Positions 18,583 through 27,374 of a DNA stretch of 64,000 nt are shown here, piece by piece. The position numbers were made by a program, and so were the translations under genes. The stretch spans positions 248,001 to 312,000 of the forward strand of contig NZ_JAGSPC010000001.1 in the NCBI RefSeq assembly GCF_019204045.1, in the 5' to 3' direction. Under the pieces are notes generated by a model. It made no database searches. It saw only the letters and a program-made list of their open reading frames with translations, and had not been told where the DNA came from. How positions within the stretch are numbered: position 1 is the stretch's first letter; the number at the start of each line of letters is the position of its first letter. The DNA comes from Erythrobacter crassostreae. Lineage in GTDB: Bacteria; Pseudomonadota; Alphaproteobacteria; Sphingomonadales; Sphingomonadaceae.

Positions 18583-20040
18583 GTGCACGATACCAATAAG
18601 GCGGGATCAACCCGTCGGAAAGCAGATGATGACCTGATGGAAGATGCAGAAGCCGTAAATCTCGCCGCGGACTGGTCTGATATCAGCCGCGGTCTTCGCA
18701 AGGACCTTGGCCATCAATTGCACAGCCAGTGGATCAAACCGATTCAGGTTGGCGGCATCAACAAAGAAAACGGCGTACTGGACCTGTTCCTCCCGACCGA
18801 GTTTTCGGCGAACTGGGTTAAGGATCGCTTTCAGGATCGTCTCCAACTCGCATGGAAAATCGCACGCAGCGAAGTGCGCAGCGTCAATATTCAGGTTCAC
18901 CCCGGTCGGCGTCAGTTGCCCGAACTGCGCCTTGATGACGGCCGCCGCCCCGCCAATGATGGCGCAAGCGCAATTGCGGTTGCCGCTGGAACAATCGGCG
19001 AAGCTGGCTTCACCAGCTCTGTCGGTCTCGACCCGTCACTGACATTCCAGGCATTCGTAACTGGCGAAGCCAATGTGCTCGCCTGCAACGCAGCCCAGCG
19101 CATGGCCGCAACCGAGCAGCCGCAGTTTTCGCCGCTCTATTTGAAAGGTGCGACCGGACAGGGTAAAACCCACTTGCTTCACGCAATCGGCCACGCCTTC
19201 CTTCAGGCGCATCCGCGCGCTCGCATTTTCTACTGCTCGGCAGAGCGGTTTATGGTCGAGTTCGTTCAGGCCCTCAAAGCCAATCAGATGATCGAGTTTA
19301 AGGCGCGCCTGCGCAGCTTTGATCTGCTTTTGGTCGACGATATTCAGTTCATCATCGGCAAGGCATCGGCTCAGGAAGAGCTGCTTTATACGATCGATGC
19401 GCTGCTCGCCGAAGGCAAACGTCTGGTATTCGCTGCCGACCGCGCCCCGCAAGCATTGGACGGTGTTGAACCGCGCTTGCTCAGCCGCCTTTCGATGGGA
19501 CTGGTTGCCGATATCCAAGCCGCCGATATCGAGCTTCGCAAGAAAATCCTCGATTCGAAACTGTCGCGCTTTGCGCCGCTTTCGGTTCCGGAGGACGTGA
19601 TCGATTTCCTCGCCCGTACCATCACACGCAATGTGCGCGAATTGGTCGGCGGTTTGAACAAGCTGATCGCTTATGCGCAGCTGACCGGACAGGAAGTCTC
19701 GCTTAATCTGGCCGAGGAACAGCTGACCGATATTCTGTCAGCCAACCGCCGCCGGATCACGATTGATGAAATTCAGCGCACGGTTTGCCAGTTCTTCCGG
19801 ATTGACCGCAGCGAGATGTCTTCAAAGCGCCGCGCGCGCGCCGTTGTGCGCCCGCGTCAGGTTGCGATGTATCTATCGAAAGTGCTCACACCGCGCTCCT
19901 ATCCAGAGATCGGCCGCAAATTCGGCGGACGCGACCATTCCACGGTTATCCACGCCGTTCGCCTGATCGAAGATCTGCGGACGCGCGACGCCGATATGGA
20001 TGGCGATGTGCGGAGCCTTTTGCGCCAGCTCGAAAGTTAA
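18583..20040 (+). CDS. dnaA: Chromosomal replication initiator DnaA
   Basis: AAA+ ATPase that binds the replication origin and melts it. Domain I starts around WSDISRGLRKDLGHQLHSQW, a variable linker follows (to about 135), then the AAA+ core with Walker A GATGQGKTH (189-197), Walker B LLLVDDIQFI, and the C-terminal DNA-binding domain with RPRQVAMYLSKVLT and FGGRDHSTVIHA. I chose the GTG at 18583 because GGGGA sits eight bases before it. An ATG at 18637 is the other candidate: it fits the usual sphingomonad N-terminus but has no ribosome site. The open frame extends further up to 18463 without family similarity. Confidence 0.95.
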   Translation: MHDTNKAGSTRRKADDDLMEDAEAVNLAADWSDISRGLRKDLGHQLHSQWIKPIQVGGINKENGVLDLFLPTEFSANWVKDRFQDRLQLAWKIARSEVRSVNIQVHPGRRQLPELRLDDGRRPANDGASAIAVAAGTIGEAGFTSSVGLDPSLTFQAFVTGEANVLACNAAQRMAATEQPQFSPLYLKGATGQGKTHLLHAIGHAFLQAHPRARIFYCSAERFMVEFVQALKANQMIEFKARLRSFDLLLVDDIQFIIGKASAQEELLYTIDALLAEGKRLVFAADRAPQALDGVEPRLLSRLSMGLVADIQAADIELRKKILDSKLSRFAPLSVPEDVIDFLARTITRNVRELVGGLNKLIAYAQLTGQEVSLNLAEEQLTDILSANRRRITIDEIQRTVCQFFRIDRSEMSSKRRARAVVRPRQVAMYLSKVLTPRSYPEIGRKFGGRDHSTVIHAVRLIEDLRTRDADMDGDVRSLLRQLES

Positions 20041-20076
20041 CTCGCACACAATTTCCGCATATTCTGAACACACTGA

Positions 20077-20123
20077 TCGACAGGGCTATACACAGCCCTG
20101 TCGACAGGCTGTGCACAGCCTGT
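20077..20123. repeat. Tandem palindromes with DnaA-box-like cores, downstream of dnaA
   Basis: Two palindromes overlap by one base. The first (20077-20104) has 11-bp arms TCGACAGGGCT and AGCCCTGTCGA around ATACAC. The second (20104-20123) is a perfect 20-bp palindrome with arms ACAGGCTGTG and CACAGCCTGT. CTATACACA (20086-20094) differs from the DnaA box TTATNCACA at one base, CTGTGCACA (20109-20117) at two. There is no T-run, so this is not a typical terminator. It lies between dnaA and moeB. Confidence 0.7.
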
Positions 20124-20136
20124 AAACAGCTTCTCC

Positions 20137-20910
20137 ATGAGCTTGTCACCAGCCAGACTTGATCGTTTTGCGCGTCATATCGTGCTGCCTGAAATCGGCG
20201 GCGCGGGTCAGGTTGCGCTGACGGGAAAGCACATTGCAATTATTGGCCTCGGCGGGATCGGTTCGCCCGCGTTGCAATATCTCGCCGCGTCGGGGATCGG
20301 GCGTTTCACACTGGTCGATGATGATGTCGTCGATGTTAGCAATCTGCAGCGTCAGACGATTTTCACCACCCGCGATGTTGGCCATGGCAAAGCGACCAGC
20401 GCGCGCCGCTGGCTCGCCAATTTCGATGAAGCCTTGACCGTCGATATATCGGATTCCCGGATCAGTCCGGAGAATGCAGGCCGGTTGATCGAAGGCGCCG
20501 ATCTGGTGCTGGACGGCACAGACAATTTCGCCACTCGCCTTGCGGTAACCGATGCCTGCGTTGCGGAACGCACCCCGCTTTTATCGGCTGCTGTAGGCCG
20601 GTTTCAGGGGCAAGTCGGTGCCTTTGCAGGCCACCTTGCCGAACACGCTTGTTACCGCTGCTTTGTCGGCGATGCGTTCGACGCAGAAGATTGCGACACG
20701 TGCGCCGATGATGGAATGCTGGGCGCGATGGCGGGTTGGACCGGCAGCTTTGCCGCAATGCAGGCGATCCGTATCTTGCTGGAAGGTGTGAGCGCCTATG
20801 GCAAACCTGGCTGGGGCAAGTTGCATATTCTGGATGGAATGAAGCCGGGGATGCGGACGCTCAACATTGCGAAGGACCCGGCTTGCAAAGGATGCGGAGT
20901 GGTAGAATGA
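20137..20910 (+). CDS. moeB: MoeB/ThiF-type adenylyltransferase
   Basis: E1-like enzyme that adenylates the C-terminal glycine of a small sulfur-carrier protein (MoaD or ThiS type) for molybdopterin or thiamine synthesis. The 257-residue protein opens with RFARHIVLPEIGGAGQ, has the nucleotide-binding GLGGIGSPALQYLA, the Asp-Arg segment VDVSNLQRQTIF, and DLVLDGTDNFATR. Two zinc Cys pairs are seen in CYRCF and CKGCG. There is no rhodanese domain. Nearby genes do not decide between MoeB and ThiF. Its stop overlaps the next start by four bases. Confidence 0.9.
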   Translation: MSLSPARLDRFARHIVLPEIGGAGQVALTGKHIAIIGLGGIGSPALQYLAASGIGRFTLVDDDVVDVSNLQRQTIFTTRDVGHGKATSARRWLANFDEALTVDISDSRISPENAGRLIEGADLVLDGTDNFATRLAVTDACVAERTPLLSAAVGRFQGQVGAFAGHLAEHACYRCFVGDAFDAEDCDTCADDGMLGAMAGWTGSFAAMQAIRILLEGVSAYGKPGWGKLHILDGMKPGMRTLNIAKDPACKGCGVVE

Positions 20911-21314
20911 CCGGCGAGAAAAATTCAAACGAACTCGCCGAAGATCGCACTGATCTGGCCGAGGATCGGACAGATTGGGCAGAAGACCGGACCATAATGG
21001 CGAATGAGCGAACCTTTGCCGGATGGATGCGAACGGGCCTCGCCTCGGTCGGTATCGGGCTCGGTTTCAACGCGCTGTTCAACACGATGGAGCCGGCATG
21101 GGTGCCCAAAGCAATCGCCACCATTTTCATGATCATCGGCATCTTCGTTTTTTACGCCGCGCAGCAAAAAGGCTGCGCCGTGCAAAAACGGCTCGATGCC
21201 CACAAGGCGGAACCGATCAAGCAGATCAATATGCAACTGATCGCGGGCTTTATGGGATTTGCGAGCGCGCTGCTGGCTATTGCCATCTGGTTCATGAAGT
21301 TTCCCGAAGTCTAA
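20907..21314 (+). CDS. DUF202 membrane protein with N-terminal heptad repeats
   Basis: A 135-residue protein of the YidH/DUF202 type with three helices (MRTGLASVGIGLGFNALF, AIATIFMIIGIFVFYAAQ, AGFMGFASALLAIAIWFM). The family signature ANERTFAGWMRTGLA lies at about 33-47. Before it comes a seven-residue repeat, LAEDRTD, LAEDRTD, WAEDRTI and the degenerate MANERTF, which looks like duplication of the signature itself. The function of the family is unknown. The ATG overlaps the moeB stop by four bases. Confidence 0.85.
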   Translation: MTGEKNSNELAEDRTDLAEDRTDWAEDRTIMANERTFAGWMRTGLASVGIGLGFNALFNTMEPAWVPKAIATIFMIIGIFVFYAAQQKGCAVQKRLDAHKAEPIKQINMQLIAGFMGFASALLAIAIWFMKFPEV

Positions 21315-21415
21315 AGTGTATTTGCGAGGTGCACGCTAAGGGCACGCTTGAATTCGCGTGTAGGAATGCCAGGTTCTTTCCTTACGAATCCCACTCCTTT
21401 GTTTAGGACACCCCG

Positions 21416-22204
21416 ATGATCACTCTTTTGTCACCAGCCAAAAAACTGAATTTCGAACCGGGCGAAACCGCACTCGAAGTGACACGCCCGCGGCTGGAGG
21501 ACGACACGAAGGCCATTGCAAAGGTCGCGAAGAAACAATCGGCGGCTGATCTGAAACGGCTGATGCATATCTCGGATAATCTTGCCGAGCTTAATGCCGA
21601 GCGGTTCAAGGCCTTCGATCTGGATGGCCGCAGCAATTCGGCAAAGCCAGCTGGCCTTACCTTTGACGGGGACGTCTATTGGGGCCTTGAGGCAAAGAGC
21701 ATGGACGATGCGGCGCTTGCCTATGCGCAGGATCATTTGCGTATCCTGTCTGGCCTATATGGCTTGCTGAGGCCGATGGATGCCATCCAGCCTTACCGGC
21801 TTGAGATGGGCACCAAGATGGCCAATCCACGCGGCAAATCGCTTTACGATTTCTGGGGCAGCCGGATCGGTGAAAAACTGGCCGATGATTTGAAGGGCCA
21901 CGGCGATAACACCATCGTAAACCTTGCCTCGAACGAATATTTCAAAGCGGTCGATACAGACGCATTGCCGGGCAAAGTGATCGAGGCCAGCTTCCTGAAT
22001 GTGAAAGACGGCGAAGCGCGGCGTTTGATGTATCACGTTAAATTCGCGCGCGGATTGATGGCTCGCTGGATCATAGAAAACCAGATCGAGAACGCGGACG
22101 ATCTGCGCGGCTTTGACGCAGAGGGCTATCGTTACGATGCGAGCGCTTCGAGCGAAGGCGAGCTGGTCTTCACCCGCGAGCAGCCTCCGGTGAAGAAGAA
22201 GTAG
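21416..22204 (+). CDS. yaaA: Peroxide stress protein YaaA
   Basis: Member of the YaaA/DUF328 family, a DNA-binding protein that in E. coli limits free iron and DNA damage during peroxide stress. The 262-residue protein begins ITLLSPAKKLNFEPG and carries LYGLLRPMDAIQPYRLEMGT, KSLYDFWG, VNLASNEYFKAV and the C-terminal YHVKFARGLMARWII and FDAEGYRYD motifs. It stands alone with AGGACAC before the ATG. Together with ahpF and katG in this window it suggests a well-provided peroxide response. Confidence 0.95.
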   Translation: MITLLSPAKKLNFEPGETALEVTRPRLEDDTKAIAKVAKKQSAADLKRLMHISDNLAELNAERFKAFDLDGRSNSAKPAGLTFDGDVYWGLEAKSMDDAALAYAQDHLRILSGLYGLLRPMDAIQPYRLEMGTKMANPRGKSLYDFWGSRIGEKLADDLKGHGDNTIVNLASNEYFKAVDTDALPGKVIEASFLNVKDGEARRLMYHVKFARGLMARWIIENQIENADDLRGFDAEGYRYDASASSEGELVFTREQPPVKKK

Positions 22205-22366
22205 CGACAACTATACGGCCCAACACCTTCTCCACCCGCGTCAGCACCAAACCGCTCACTGTCTAGAATCCACAATGTTGGATACGGGCTATGCTTCCTA
22301 TGAAAATTTAGTATTCAGCGCTCTGTAGCTATCGTCAGGCCATGTTTGGATCTTAAGGAGTTCGTC

Positions 22367-22843
22367 ATGAAAAAAAGCATCTTTGCCCTTTGTCTCGTTG
22401 CGTTGTTGACGACTGCACACGGCCTTACACCAACTCATGCTGAGAGCACTGCAGGCAATTTGATAGAACTCAAATCAGGCACATGGAAAGCCGACATCAA
22501 ATTGCTGAACTTAGCTAGCCAAACAGTTGTTCAAACTTCCGAAGCCAAACTTTGCGCATCCGATCAGATTACGTCCTTCGACCAGATCGAAAAGGTATTT
22601 TTAAACAAGTACCTGGAAGCAGGCTGTTCATTGTCTGACCGAGAATTCAACAGCCTAAATAACGTGACCATATTGAAGGCAAAGATGACATGCGGGGCCC
22701 TGTCCGGGCCGATCTCAATTGCGAGTGGCAATAACGATATCAAAGTCGGTGTAGAGATGTCAGGTGATCCCGGCAACGGAGTGGTTGTCGGGAAAGATAT
22801 GAAAACCAATTTCGATTGGCAGCATGTTGCGAATGAATGCTGA
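22367..22843 (+). CDS. DUF3617-like secreted protein, low G+C
   Basis: A 158-residue exported protein. A signal peptide (KKSIFALCLVALLTTAHGL) precedes a mature part with four Cys (LCAS, GCSLS, TCGAL and the C-terminal NEC), suggesting two disulfides. The plan, LKSGTWKADIKL near the start and a short Cys-bounded domain, resembles DUF3617 proteins of unknown role. The ATG at 22367 has AAGGAG seven bases upstream. Sampled lines are about 44% G+C against about 58% in yaaA next door, so it may be a recent arrival. Confidence 0.7.
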   Translation: MKKSIFALCLVALLTTAHGLTPTHAESTAGNLIELKSGTWKADIKLLNLASQTVVQTSEAKLCASDQITSFDQIEKVFLNKYLEAGCSLSDREFNSLNNVTILKAKMTCGALSGPISIASGNNDIKVGVEMSGDPGNGVVVGKDMKTNFDWQHVANEC

Positions 22844-22900
22844 TCGTCTTTCGCTTCGCTGTGCCATCACCTACGGGATGTGAATGTTCGGGTTTGCGCC

Positions 22901-23611
22901 CTAGCTGAGAGCAGCACCCAAAACCTCATCCACCCAGCGCGGCACCAATTCTCCTGCCGGACCGTGGCGCGCTTCGTGGAAGAAATGCGTGCCCTCACTC
23001 GGCTCCAGATTAAGCTCCAGCGTCTGCGCGCCCGATTGCCGCGCCTCCTGAACGAAACCCGCCGCCGGATAGACCGCGCCGCTCGTTCCAATGCTGACGA
23101 ACAAGTCCGCCGATCCGAGCGCGCCGTAAATCCGCTCCATCTGATACGGCATCTCCCCGAACCACACGACATCGGGGCGCAGGGTTGGCGCCTGACAGAC
23201 CGGGCATGGCGGACGGTTCGCCATCGTATCATCCCACGGGCTGCGTATCTCGCAGGACGTGCAAAGCGCGCTCTTTAGCTCACCGTGCATATGCAACACT
23301 TGGCGTGACCCTCCCCGCTCGTGCAGATCATCGACATTCTGCGTCACCAGCAAAAACTCTCCGGCAAACTCGGCCTCCAGCTTGGCCAGTGCGCGGTGGG
23401 CCGGATTGGGCTCTACCTTGGCCAAAGCCTCGCGCCGCATATCGTAAAAGCCGAGCACCAGATCGGGATCGCGCGCGAAACCTTCGGGCGTCGCTACATC
23501 TTCAACCTTGTGCTGTTCCCACAACCCTCCCGCCGAACGGAAGGTGTCGATCCCGCTCTCTGCGGAAATGCCTGCGCCTGTAAGGATGACGATGCGGTTT
23601 ATCTCTGCCAT
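22901..23611 (-). CDS. cobB: NAD-dependent protein deacylase (sirtuin)
   Basis: Class III sirtuin that removes acyl groups from protein lysines using NAD. The 236-residue form has the NAD motif TGAGISAESGIDTFRSAGGLW near the N-terminus (split here by length), TQNVDDLHERGG, the catalytic His in LHMHGEL, and a zinc site of Cys in LCTSC and PPCPVC. The Tyr and Arg that mark desuccinylases are at YDMRRE (Tyr-x-x-Arg), so it may also act on succinyl-lysine. The ATG at 23611 is preferred over one nine bases upstream only weakly. It is divergent from dapB. Confidence 0.95.
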   Translation of the reverse strand: MAEINRIVILTGAGISAESGIDTFRSAGGLWEQHKVEDVATPEGFARDPDLVLGFYDMRREALAKVEPNPAHRALAKLEAEFAGEFLLVTQNVDDLHERGGSRQVLHMHGELKSALCTSCEIRSPWDDTMANRPPCPVCQAPTLRPDVVWFGEMPYQMERIYGALGSADLFVSIGTSGAVYPAAGFVQEARQSGAQTLELNLEPSEGTHFFHEARHGPAGELVPRWVDEVLGAALS

Positions 23612-23647
23612 AATCACCATAGAAACACGGTGGAGGCTTCGGGATCA

Positions 23648-24376
23648 ATGGCGCAGTTTGGCATTATCGGACACAAGGGCCGGATGGGCTTGGCGATCAG
23701 CGTCGCAATCGAAGAGGCAGGCCACGAATTCCGGGTCGGCGTGGATATGGGCGGCGACCCCACCCCGCTGCTGGACCAGTGCGATGTGGTGGTAGATTTC
23801 TCTTCTCCTGACGCGCTTGAAACCAATTTGAAAGCGGCGCGCACCGCTGGCATTCCGATCCTGATCGGCACAACGGGCCTTGAAAAGGAACATTTCGTCA
23901 TGTTGGCGGAGACCGCAAATACGATCCCCGTTCTGCAAACAGGCAACACATCGCTCGGCGTGACATTGCTGGCGCATCTGGTGAAGGAAGCCGCAGCGAA
24001 GCTTGGCCCCGACTGGGATATCGAAGTGCTGGAAATGCACCACCGGATGAAAGTCGATGCGCCATCGGGCACCGCAAAACTGCTCGGCGAAGCAGCGGCG
24101 CAGGCTCGCGGCGTGAACCTGTCCGACGCGATGGATAGCGGGCGTCACGGACAAACGGGCGCGCGGACCGAAGGCGACATCGGCTTTGCCACATTGCGCG
24201 GCGGCACGGTTGCAGGTGACCACAGCGTGATCTTTGCCGGAAACGAGGAGCGCATCACTCTGTCGCATGCAGCCGAAAACCGGATGATCTTTGCCCGCGG
24301 CGCAGTGCGCGGGGCGGAGTGGCTGATCGGCAAAGACGCAGGGCGCTACACAATGAATGATGTGCTGGGGCTTTAG
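23648..24376 (+). CDS. dapB: 4-hydroxy-tetrahydrodipicolinate reductase
   Basis: Reduces the cyclic intermediate of the diaminopimelate/lysine pathway with NAD(P)H. The 242-residue protein starts MAQFGIIGHKGRMG, a variant of the usual GxxGxMG dinucleotide motif, and has the catalytic block LEMHHRMKVDAPSGTAK with its two His and the Lys, then FATLRGGTVAGDHSVIFAG. GGAGG lies 11 bases before the ATG at 23648; the frame continues upstream over cobB without similarity. dapE of the same pathway lies about 3 kb away on the other strand. Confidence 0.97.
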   Translation: MAQFGIIGHKGRMGLAISVAIEEAGHEFRVGVDMGGDPTPLLDQCDVVVDFSSPDALETNLKAARTAGIPILIGTTGLEKEHFVMLAETANTIPVLQTGNTSLGVTLLAHLVKEAAAKLGPDWDIEVLEMHHRMKVDAPSGTAKLLGEAAAQARGVNLSDAMDSGRHGQTGARTEGDIGFATLRGGTVAGDHSVIFAGNEERITLSHAAENRMIFARGAVRGAEWLIGKDAGRYTMNDVLGL

Positions 24377-24415
24377 TCACACAATGCAGGGGGATCAGAT
24401 GAAAGGTACTCTACA

Positions 24416-25153
24416 ATGAAACCTTCGGACTTCATGATCGGCCTTATCAGTTTTCTGGCAATCCTTTTGCCCGGTGCGATCGCGACGGCGCTGTTTCTTG
24501 GCGCGTTTCCCGGCGCGGCGATCTTCGCGAACAGCTTTGCCCAGCATGACGCTTTCAAATTGGTGCTGGCCTTCGCCGTATCCTACATTGCCGGGCATCT
24601 GATCTATCTCGTCGGATCATGGCTTGATCCGACATACGATTTTGTCCGCCGCATTCGCGATCCGTATTCTGGCGCGATCGCCACCGGCGATAATGCGCCC
24701 CACCCGCTTTGGGTGTTTCTATTCCGTAAGCGCAACTGGGGGCCAAAGTCGGACAAGCCAAAGAAAACGACCAGCGTATTTATCATCGCAGATCGGCTGA
24801 GAAGAAAGGTCATGAGCGGGCCCGAATCAAGCGCGACGCACACATTTCAATGGTGCCGCGCGATCCTGATCCAGAAAAACCCTGGGGCACACCGCGATAT
24901 TGAAACGCATGAGGCGGACCAAAAACTGTTTCGCAGCCTAGTCGTGTTGTCATTGGCGGTGAGCGTCTACGCTGTTCTAAATCTGAACTGGCTGCTGACA
25001 GCCATCGCTCTCCTCACTGCAGCGGCGAGCTTTATGCGCTTTTACAACCGCCGATTGAAAACCGTGTCGCTGGCTTACACGCACATCATAACGATGTATC
25101 GCTGCGGCGACCTTACATTTCTCCCAATCGAGACGACCGCAAAGAAGTCATGA
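24416..25153 (+). CDS. Membrane protein of unknown function
   Basis: I do not recognise this 245-residue protein. It has two N-terminal helices (about 6-30 and 45-68), a soluble middle with many basic residues (FRKRNWGPKSDKPKK near 105) and two close helices at about 172-206 (LVVLSLAVSVYAVLNLNWLL, TAIALLTAAASFMRF). The C-terminus is on the same side as the basic loop by the positive-inside rule. Its stop overlaps the nth start by four bases, so it is probably co-expressed with nth, and dapB lies 39 bases upstream. Confidence 0.75.
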   Translation: MKPSDFMIGLISFLAILLPGAIATALFLGAFPGAAIFANSFAQHDAFKLVLAFAVSYIAGHLIYLVGSWLDPTYDFVRRIRDPYSGAIATGDNAPHPLWVFLFRKRNWGPKSDKPKKTTSVFIIADRLRRKVMSGPESSATHTFQWCRAILIQKNPGAHRDIETHEADQKLFRSLVVLSLAVSVYAVLNLNWLLTAIALLTAAASFMRFYNRRLKTVSLAYTHIITMYRCGDLTFLPIETTAKKS

Positions 25154-25803
25154 CCAAAGATCAGATTTTCGAATTTTTCCGCCGTCTGGCGGAGGATAAT
25201 CCCGAGCCTGAGACGGAGCTGGAATATGGCAACGCCTATCAACTGACCGTGGCCGTCGCGCTGTCCGCGCAGGCGACCGATGTTGGCGTGAACAAGGCGA
25301 CGCGCGCGCTGTTTGCGAAGGTTGAGACACCGCAGCAAATGCTCGATCTGGGGCTGGATGGGCTGATCGATCACATCAAAACCATCGGCCTGTTCAATTC
25401 CAAAGCAAAGAATGTCATCGCGCTCTCGCAATTGCTGATCGAGGAATATGGCGGCGAAGTGCCGGACACTCGCGAAGACCTCGTGCGCCTACCAGGAGTG
25501 GGCCGAAAGACGGCCAATGTGGTGCTCAATTGCTGGTTCAAGCAGGAGACCTTTGCGGTCGACACGCACATCCTGCGGGTCGGCAACCGGACAGGTCTGG
25601 CCAAGGGCAAGACGCCCGAAGCGGTCGAGGCAAAGCTGGAAAAACGCGTACCGCAGCCGTTTCGCCTGCACGCGCATCACTGGCTGATCCTGCACGGGCG
25701 ATATGTGTGCAAAGCGCGCACGCCGGAGTGCTGGCGCTGCGGTCAGGTGGATTTGTGCAGTTTTCGGAAGAAGGTAACTGAGGTGCCTAAGGGGCGAGCA
25801 TGA
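25150..25803 (+). CDS. nth: Endonuclease III
   Basis: DNA glycosylase and AP lyase that removes oxidised pyrimidines. The 217-residue protein shows the helix-hairpin-helix LPGVGRKTANVVL with the catalytic Lys, the catalytic Asp in AVDTHILRVGNR, and four cysteines for the 4Fe-4S cluster (CKARTPECWRCGQVDLC, spacing 6-2-5). It overlaps the membrane-protein gene before it and the rraB-like gene after it by four bases each, so the three form a coupled operon. Confidence 0.97.
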   Translation: MTKDQIFEFFRRLAEDNPEPETELEYGNAYQLTVAVALSAQATDVGVNKATRALFAKVETPQQMLDLGLDGLIDHIKTIGLFNSKAKNVIALSQLLIEEYGGEVPDTREDLVRLPGVGRKTANVVLNCWFKQETFAVDTHILRVGNRTGLAKGKTPEAVEAKLEKRVPQPFRLHAHHWLILHGRYVCKARTPECWRCGQVDLCSFRKKVTEVPKGRA

Positions 25804-26117
25804 CCCTTCTGGACGAGAACCAAGCCGTTCTTACTCAGATCGCGGGAGAAGGAAGCGATCTAAGCAAATCTCGGGTTGTCGACTTTGAGCACGTCTTTCC
25901 CAATGAGGAGGCGGCGAGCCGTTTCGCGCCGCTCGCGACGGCAGCCGGCTGGTTGTCAGAGGTCTGGCAAACTGACGACGGCGAGTGGAATGTTACCGCT
26001 CGTGCCACTCTTGTTCCCACAGCCAAGGGCATTACGGAAATCGAAGCGCATCTTGATGAGCTTGCGAGGAAGGTCGGTGGGAAAGCTGACGGTTGGGGCT
26101 TCTTCAGAACCAATTAG
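25800..26117 (+). CDS. RraB-like ribonuclease E inhibitor family protein
   Basis: A 105-residue protein that matches the RraB (DUF1260) pattern: VVDFEHVFPNEEAASRFA near residue 26, GEWNVTARATLVPTAKGI in the middle, and LDELARKVGGKADGWGF at the end. RraB of E. coli binds RNase E and changes which transcripts it cuts; whether this protein does so is not shown. It is coupled to nth and converges on gltP with adjacent stops. Confidence 0.8.
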   Translation: MTLLDENQAVLTQIAGEGSDLSKSRVVDFEHVFPNEEAASRFAPLATAAGWLSEVWQTDDGEWNVTARATLVPTAKGITEIEAHLDELARKVGGKADGWGFFRTN

Positions 26118-27353
26118 TTAAACATCATCCGCCGAGATCATCTCAGCCCTATCCAACTCACCCGTCATGCTCGCCACGGTTGTAGCCACCGCCGCATCGC
26201 CGCTGACATTGGTGGTGGTGCGCATCATATCCATGATCCGGTCGACACCGGCGACAAAGGCAATCGTTTCCAGCGGTACGCCGACCGCGCCGAAGACCAG
26301 CGCCATCATGATCAGGCCCGCGCCCGGAATGCCTGCTGCGCCCACGGCTCCCAATGTGCCAAGGATCGAGATCAGGAAGTAATCGCCCCATGACAGGTCC
26401 ACGCCGAAAATCTGCGCGCCAAACAATGTCGCAAGGCCCAGATACATCGCGGTGCCGTTCATATTGATCGTCGCACCAAGGCTGATCACGAAACTCGCCA
26501 CAGAGTTCGACACGCCAAGGTTGCGCCGCGCACAGCGCAGGGTGACCGGCAAAGTCGCATTGGAGCTGGCCGTGGAATAGCTGACCGCAATCGCATCAAT
26601 GATCCCGCGGAAGAAATCCACCACTGGCAGTTTCGCGAGGAATTTGATCATCCCGCCATAGATCAGCGCAATGATCAGCAGACAGCCGAGATAATTCAGC
26701 GCCACCAGCTTGCCCAATGCGGCCAACGCATCAAAGCCCAGCGTGCCCGCGACCCATGCCATCAATGCAAAGACACCAAACGGGGTCAGCTCCATCACGA
26801 CCATCGTGACTTTCTGCATCACGACGCTGCCGCTTTCGAAGATTTTGAGCACCGGCTCGCCCTCTTCTTTCGCCATCAGGATACCGATCCCGATCAGCAG
26901 CGAGAAGATGATGAGCGGCAGGACATTGACGTCTGCCATCACTTGCACCGGGCTCTGCGGGATCATTCCCATAACCATATCGCGCCATGTCGTGTCATTG
27001 GGCGGCGGCGTGTCGCCGACATTCAACGCGCTCGTGTCCACGCCAAGGCCGGGCGCAAGCACCGTACCGAGCAGCAGACCCAGCCACACCGCGATTTGAC
27101 CGCTGACGACGAACAGCAGCATCGCGCGCCCACCGACAGCGCCAAGTTTGCGAATATCACCAATCGCAGCAACACCCGCGACAAGGCTGAAGAAGATCAG
27201 CGGCACGACCAGCATTTTGATAAATGCGACAAACACATCGCCGACAATCTTGATGCTCTCAGCCTCGGGGCCCCAAAACCGTCCGACGATAATGCCGAGG
27301 ATAAGCGCGCCGATAACGCGTTGCCACAATGGAATTTTGAACCAGGTCTTCAT
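26118..27353 (-). CDS. Dicarboxylate/amino acid:cation symporter
   Basis: Sodium- or proton-coupled transporter of the DAACS family (GltP/DctA type), 411 residues with eight helices and two re-entrant hairpins. The Ser-rich hairpin STASSNATLPVTLRCA and the later MNGTAMYLGLATLFGAQ and GAAGIPGAG...TDRIMDM-like segment (here GVDRIMDMMRTTTNVSGD) that bind substrate and sodium are present. The substrate may be glutamate, aspartate or C4-dicarboxylates. The ATG at 27353 has GGGGA eight bases upstream. It follows dapE by 21 bases on the same strand. Confidence 0.93.
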   Translation of the reverse strand: MKTWFKIPLWQRVIGALILGIIVGRFWGPEAESIKIVGDVFVAFIKMLVVPLIFFSLVAGVAAIGDIRKLGAVGGRAMLLFVVSGQIAVWLGLLLGTVLAPGLGVDTSALNVGDTPPPNDTTWRDMVMGMIPQSPVQVMADVNVLPLIIFSLLIGIGILMAKEEGEPVLKIFESGSVVMQKVTMVVMELTPFGVFALMAWVAGTLGFDALAALGKLVALNYLGCLLIIALIYGGMIKFLAKLPVVDFFRGIIDAIAVSYSTASSNATLPVTLRCARRNLGVSNSVASFVISLGATINMNGTAMYLGLATLFGAQIFGVDLSWGDYFLISILGTLGAVGAAGIPGAGLIMMALVFGAVGVPLETIAFVAGVDRIMDMMRTTTNVSGDAAVATTVASMTGELDRAEMISADDV

Positions 27354-27374
27354 CGTAGCGATCCCCAAAGGAAA

